Source: Telmatospirillum sp. (GTDB lineage: Bacteria; Pseudomonadota; Alphaproteobacteria; Rhodospirillales; Magnetospirillaceae). Taken from it: 44,097 nucleotides of DNA. Location: NCBI GenBank assembly GCA_031291415.1, contig JARLJB010000095.1, positions 1-44,097 on the forward strand, read 5' to 3'. This document shows, one piece after another, positions 40,501 to 44,097 of this stretch. Within the stretch, counting starts at the first letter, position 1. Each line of letters opens with the position of its first letter. The notes below the pieces were generated by a model, which was not told the origin of the DNA, ran no database searches, and worked only from the letters and a program-made list of their open reading frames with translations. The position numbers and the translations under genes were made by a program.

Positions 40501-43185
40501 TTACGCCACCAGACTCCGCAGCACATAATTGAGAATGCCGCCGTGGCGGTAGTATTCGATCTCGTCCAGGGTGTCGATCCGGCTGAGCAGGGGGATGCTT
40601 TGACGCGTCCCGTCGCTGCGTGTGATCGTCGCCGTGATGTCCTGGCGCGGGGTCAGCCCGCGGGACAATCCCGCGAAGTCGAACAGTTCGCTGCCATCCA
40701 GTCCCAGGGTCTTGCGATCGACTCCCGCCTTGAACTGCAGAGGCAGGATTCCCATGCCGACCAGATTGGAGCGATGGATGCGCTCGAAGCTTTCGGCGAT
40801 CACCGCCTTGACGCCGAGCAATTTGGTTCCCTTGGCGGCCCAATCGCGGGACGAGCCTGTGCCGTATTCCTTGCCGGCCACCACCACCAGCGGCACGCCG
40901 GCGGCCTTGTAGGCCATCGCCGCGTCATAGATGAACATCTGCTCCCCCGAAGGCTGAAAGCGGGTGAACCCGCCTTCGGTTCCCGGAGCCATTTCATTTT
41001 TCAGGCGGACGTTGGCGAAGGTGCCCCGCGTCATCACATCGTCGTTGCCACGGCGCGCGCCATAGGAATTGAAGTCTTCCGGCGCGACGCCGCGACTGAT
41101 CAGGAAAGCGCCGCCCGGCGTCGCCTTCTTGATGTTGCCGGCCGGCGAGATATGGTCCGTGGTGATCGAATCGCCCAGGATGGCCAGCGGACGCGCACCC
41201 TTGATGTCATCGAAGGTCGTCGTCGGCGCTTTGGTGAGACCAACGAAATAGGGTGGATTCTTCACATAGGTCGAGGTGCCGTCCCAGGAATAGGTTTCGC
41301 CGGTGGCCACCGGCACGGCCTGCCACTGCTTGGGGCCGAGGAAGACGTCGGCATAGCGCTTGCGGAACATCTCGCGGGTCAGCGCACTGGCGATGGTTTC
41401 CTGGATTTCCCGGTTCGACGGCCAGATATCCTTGAGGAAGACCGGCTTGCCATCCTTGCCGGTGCCGAGGGGTTCGCTGCTGACGTCGATATCGAGCGAT
41501 CCGGCGATGGCATAGGCGACCACCAGTGGCGGGGAGGCCAGATAATTTGCTTTGACCTGCGGGCTGATGCGGCCTTCGAAATTCCGGTTGCCCGACAGCA
41601 CCGCGCCGACCACCAGGCCGTTGTCGTCGACCGCCTTGGCGATGGGCGGATCGAGCGGACCGGAGTTGCCGATGCAGGTGGTACAGCCGAAGCCGGCGAT
41701 ATAGAAGCCCAGGGCGTTCAGGCTCTCCTGCAGTCCGGAAACCGTCAGATAGTCGGCAACCACCTGCGATCCGGGGGCGAGCGAGGTCTTGACCCAGGGT
41801 TTCCGGGTCAGGCCCTTCTCCACCGCCTTCCTGGCCAGAAGGCCCGCAGCGACCAGCACGCTGGGATTGGAGGTGTTGGTGCAGGAGGTGATGGCTGCGA
41901 TGACCACGTCACCGTGGGTCAGCTGGTAGTCCCTGCCTTCCACCGCGGCGACCTTGCTGAGAGGGCCGTTGGTGAGTGTCGGCAGAGCCTCGGCGAAGCC
42001 GCGTTTGACTCCGGACAGGGCGACCCGGTCCTGCGGCCGCTTGGGACCGGCCATTGACGGTTCGACGCTACCCAGATCGAGCGACAGGCTGTCGGAGAAC
42101 AGGGGGTCCGGCGTATTGGCATCGTGCCACAGGCCTTGCGCCTTGGCATAAGCCTCGACCAGCTTCACCTGCTCGATATCGCGGCCGGTGAAGGCAAGAT
42201 AGCGGATGGTTTCGGCGTCCGTGGGGAAAAAGCCGCAGGTTGCTCCATATTCCGGCGCCATATTGGCGATGGTCAGGCGGTCGGGCAAACTGAGGGCGTC
42301 GAGGCCGGGGCCATAGAATTCGACGAATTTTCCGACCACCCCCTTTTGGCGGAGCATCTGGGTGACGGTCAGCACCACATCGGTGGCCGTCAGTCCTTCC
42401 TTGATGGTGCCGGTCAGCTTGAAACCGACCACCTCGGGGATCAGCATGGAGATGGGCTGGCCCAGCATGGCCGCCTCCGCCTCGATGCCGCCGACGCCCC
42501 AACCCAGCACGGTCAGGCCGTTGACCATGGTGGTATGGCTGTCGGTGCCGACCAGGGTATCGGGATAGGCCAAGGTGCGTTCGCCGTCCTTGGCGGTCCA
42601 CACCACCTTGGCCAGATATTCGCAGTTCACCTGATGGCAGATGCCGGTGCCCGGAGGTACGACACGGAAATTGTCGAAAGCCTTCTGGCCCCAGCGCAGG
42701 AAGGCGTAACGCTCGCCATTGCGCTGGAATTCCATATCGGTGTTTTTGGCCAAAGCGTCGGGGCCGCCGTAGTAGTCGACCATCACCGAATGGTCGATGA
42801 CCAGATCGACCGGCGAGAGCGGATTGATCTTGCGGGGATCGCCGCCCAGCGCCACCACGGCGTCGCGCATGGCCGCCAGATCGACCACCGCCGGAACGCC
42901 GGTGAAATCCTGCATCAGCACGCGGGCCGGCCGGAAGGCGATCTCCCGTTCGGCGCCGGGGGCGGTGCCGCGCGCGGCCAACGCCTTGATGTCATCGACA
43001 CTGACCGTGCGGCCGTCTTCGTGGCGGAGCAGATTCTCCAACAGCACCTTCAGCGACGCGGGCAGACGGGAGAGATCGCCAAGACCGCCTCCGGCCGCCG
43101 CCTCCAGGCTGAAATAATCGAAAGAGGCGCCGTCGACGACGAGGGTGCGGCGCGTTTTCAGGCTGTCTTGGCCAACCGAGGACAT
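40501..43185 (-). CDS. acnA: aconitate hydratase A
   Basis: The 894-residue enzyme interconverts citrate and isocitrate in the TCA cycle using a [4Fe-4S] cluster. Cluster cysteines are visible in [15 protein letters not shown] and [13 protein letters not shown]. Substrate-site blocks include [20 protein letters not shown], and the C-terminal swivel domain has [20 protein letters not shown] and [20 protein letters not shown]. Length is normal for AcnA/IRP-type aconitase. The start is at 43185. The upstream neighbour on the same strand is acnB, so both aconitase types are encoded side by side. Confidence 0.97.
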   Translation of the reverse strand: MSSVGQDSLKTRRTLVVDGASFDYFSLEAAAGGGLGDLSRLPASLKVLLENLLRHEDGRTVSVDDIKALAARGTAPGAEREIAFRPARVLMQDFTGVPAVVDLAAMRDAVVALGGDPRKINPLSPVDLVIDHSVMVDYYGGPDALAKNTDMEFQRNGERYAFLRWGQKAFDNFRVVPPGTGICHQVNCEYLAKVVWTAKDGERTLAYPDTLVGTDSHTTMVNGLTVLGWGVGGIEAEAAMLGQPISMLIPEVVGFKLTGTIKEGLTATDVVLTVTQMLRQKGVVGKFVEFYGPGLDALSLPDRLTIANMAPEYGATCGFFPTDAETIRYLAFTGRDIEQVKLVEAYAKAQGLWHDANTPDPLFSDSLSLDLGSVEPSMAGPKRPQDRVALSGVKRGFAEALPTLTNGPLSKVAAVEGRDYQLTHGDVVIAAITSCTNTSNPSVLVAAGLLARKAVEKGLTRKPWVKTSLAPGSQVVADYLTVSGLQESLNALGFYIAGFGCTTCIGNSGPLDPPIAKAVDDNGLVVGAVLSGNRNFEGRISPQVKANYLASPPLVVAYAIAGSLDIDVSSEPLGTGKDGKPVFLKDIWPSNREIQETIASALTREMFRKRYADVFLGPKQWQAVPVATGETYSWDGTSTYVKNPPYFVGLTKAPTTTFDDIKGARPLAILGDSITTDHISPAGNIKKATPGGAFLISRGVAPEDFNSYGARRGNDDVMTRGTFANVRLKNEMAPGTEGGFTRFQPSGEQMFIYDAAMAYKAAGVPLVVVAGKEYGTGSSRDWAAKGTKLLGVKAVIAESFERIHRSNLVGMGILPLQFKAGVDRKTLGLDGSELFDFAGLSRGLTPRQDITATITRSDGTRQSIPLLSRIDTLDEIEYYRHGGILNYVLRSLVA

Positions 43186-43300
43186 GGCTTTTCCTTTGCA
43201 GATGGAACGGGCGAACGAGCGTCTTTCTGCCTTCCTATATGGGCTGTCGATGGCGTTGCGGCAAATGGCGCTTTAGTGAGGCTTGGGAGATGTCTTCAAA

Positions 43301-43472
43301 AAGTTGAACCACCAAGGCACCAAGGCACCAAGGCGCTTTTTGCGACCCGGCGCCGATGGTCACGAATTTGCGCCGCAGGCATTCATCCCATGATCCAGCG
43401 AACGGCCTATGGAGGGATGGGAGAATGCCTGCGGCGCATTCCGTAACCTTGGTGCCTTGGTGGTTCAACTTT
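43301..43472. repeat. intergenic hairpin repeat, copy D (ACCAAGG arms)
   Basis: AAGTTGAACCACCAAGGCAC at the left is complementary to GTGCCTTGGTGGTTCAACTT at the right (43452-43471). Inside are TGCGCCGCAGGCATTC (43370-43385) and GAATGCCTGCGGCGCATTCC (43423-43442), a second complementary pair. It sits between the acnB terminator and the acnA start and may contain or block the acnA promoter. Confidence 0.8.
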
Positions 43473-43520
43473 GCTCAAGCCGGCGGGGTCCCGGAAGCAA
43501 GGGGACCCGTTTCAAAAGCA

Positions 43521-43550
43521 AAGCCCCCGTCGGAGTCCCGGCGGGGGCTT
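43521..43550 (-). terminator. intrinsic terminator of acnB
   Basis: On the minus strand AAGCCCCCG (43550-43542) pairs with CGGGGGCTT (43529-43521), followed by TGCTTTTG. It begins 22 bp beyond the acnB stop. Confidence 0.75.
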
Positions 43551-43571
43551 CGTCTGTCGGTCAACGCTCGA

Positions 43572-44097
43572 TCAGACGGTGACCGTGTCGGCCAATTCCT
43601 TAAATTCGGCGATCTGGTCGAAGTTCATATAGCGATAGACGTCGGCCGCCCTCTTGTTGACGACGGTCACCTGCTCCAGATATTCGGCCGGTGTCGGAAT
43701 CTTGCCCATCAGGGCGCAGACGGCGGCCAGCTCGGCCGAGCCCAGATAGACGCGGGTATCGATGCCGAGGCGGTTGGGGAAGTTGCGGGTCGAGGTGGAG
43801 ATGGCGGTCGAGCCCTTGCGGATCTGCGCCTGATTGCCCATGCATAAGCTACAGCCGGGCATTTCCATGCGGGCCCCCGATTTCCCGAGAACGCTGTAAT
43901 AGCCCTCCTCATTGAGGATCATGGCGTCCATCTTGGTCGGCGGGGCGATCCACAGTCGCGTCGGCAGGTCGGACTTGCCGTCGAGGATCTTACCGGCCGC
44001 CCGGAAATGGCCGATGTTGGTCATGCAGGAACCGATGAACACCTCGTCGATCTTGTCGCCGGCCACCTCGGAGAGCAGCCTGACGTCGTCGGGATCG
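43572..44097 (-). CDS. acnB: aconitate hydratase B, C-terminal part (5' partial)
   Basis: The frame is open to the right window edge and gives the last 174 or so residues of AcnB. DPDDVRLLSEVAGDKIDEVF, IGSCMTNIGHFRAAGKILDG, EMPGCSLCMGNQAQIRKGST and STSTRNFPNRLGIDTRVYLG are family blocks, including cluster cysteines. AcnB is the main TCA-cycle aconitase in many proteobacteria and differs in domain order from AcnA. The rest of the gene lies outside the window. Confidence 0.95.
   Translation of the reverse strand, partial: DPDDVRLLSEVAGDKIDEVFIGSCMTNIGHFRAAGKILDGKSDLPTRLWIAPPTKMDAMILNEEGYYSVLGKSGARMEMPGCSLCMGNQAQIRKGSTAISTSTRNFPNRLGIDTRVYLGSAELAAVCALMGKIPTPAEYLEQVTVVNKRAADVYRYMNFDQIAEFKELADTVTV

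Noticed and set aside
42124-43446. 440-codon plus-strand frame opposite acnA
   Set aside because: Antisense shadow of acnA that also runs through the hairpin repeat.

Overview
The window is high-GC DNA from an alphaproteobacterium, most likely a Rhodospirillales member of the Magnetospirillum type. This is inferred from gene content and order (carD, fdxA, a TerB-like gene, an S4-domain gene and a SUV3-type helicase in one cluster) and from protein style. No 16S or other species marker is present. The window is half accessory DNA (1 to about 17.9 kb) and half conserved chromosome (about 18.0 to 44.1 kb).

Region 1 (1-8.16 kb) is the end of a conjugative element. On the minus strand lie a very large TraY/DotA-type membrane protein that is open to the window edge, a small membrane protein, two small genes, a 26-codon micro-ORF and a coiled-coil protein. 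Divergently on the plus strand are a small gene and a MobA/MobL-type relaxase. The 231-bp divergent gap holds three hairpins and is the best oriT candidate. Behind the relaxase is a cargo pair (a membrane-anchored HEPN-like protein and an uncharacterised 353-residue protein) and a small gene. The element abuts the 3' half of a tRNA-Arg(CCU) gene.

Region 2 (8.22-17.87 kb) is a second, nested insertion. It splits that tRNA-Arg(CCU) gene in its D arm: the 3' half is at 8164-8219, the 5' half at 17870-17895, and their acceptor stems match 7 of 7. The insertion is flanked by a 5-bp repeat and has imperfect inverted ends. It carries an IS481-family copy interrupted by a complete IS66-family element (8-bp target duplication), an AbiEi/AbiEii toxin-antitoxin pair with a perfect inverted repeat upstream, and a three-gene operon of unknown function. 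Near its right end is an intact tRNA-Arg(CCU) gene interrupted after the anticodon by a 216-nt group I intron of the Azoarcus (IC3) type. The insertion therefore breaks one tRNA-Arg(CCU) and supplies another.

Region 3 (18-44 kb) is chromosome. A minus-strand set encodes a degenerate metallophosphatase, a thermonuclease-like protein with altered active-site positions and a proline iminopeptidase. Next are carD, fdxA, the TerB-like gene, the S4 gene and the helicase, then divergent hpf and htpG (with a candidate heat-shock promoter). Further on are an operon of glycosyltransferase, asparagine synthase and RBBP9-like hydrolase, an ArnT-like glycosyltransferase, and lrgA/lrgB with a divergent LysR regulator. 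An ECF sigma, short anti-sigma and periplasmic sensor operon resembles CnrH/CnrY/CnrX, and a Ser/Thr-rich low-complexity protein is divergent from it. The window ends with a second LysR regulator, a small protein, acnA and the 3' end of acnB.

Four intergenic hairpin repeats share a TGCCTGCGGCGC core but use two different arm sequences. A fifth, unrelated GCAATGACG-type repeat lies upstream of the helicase.
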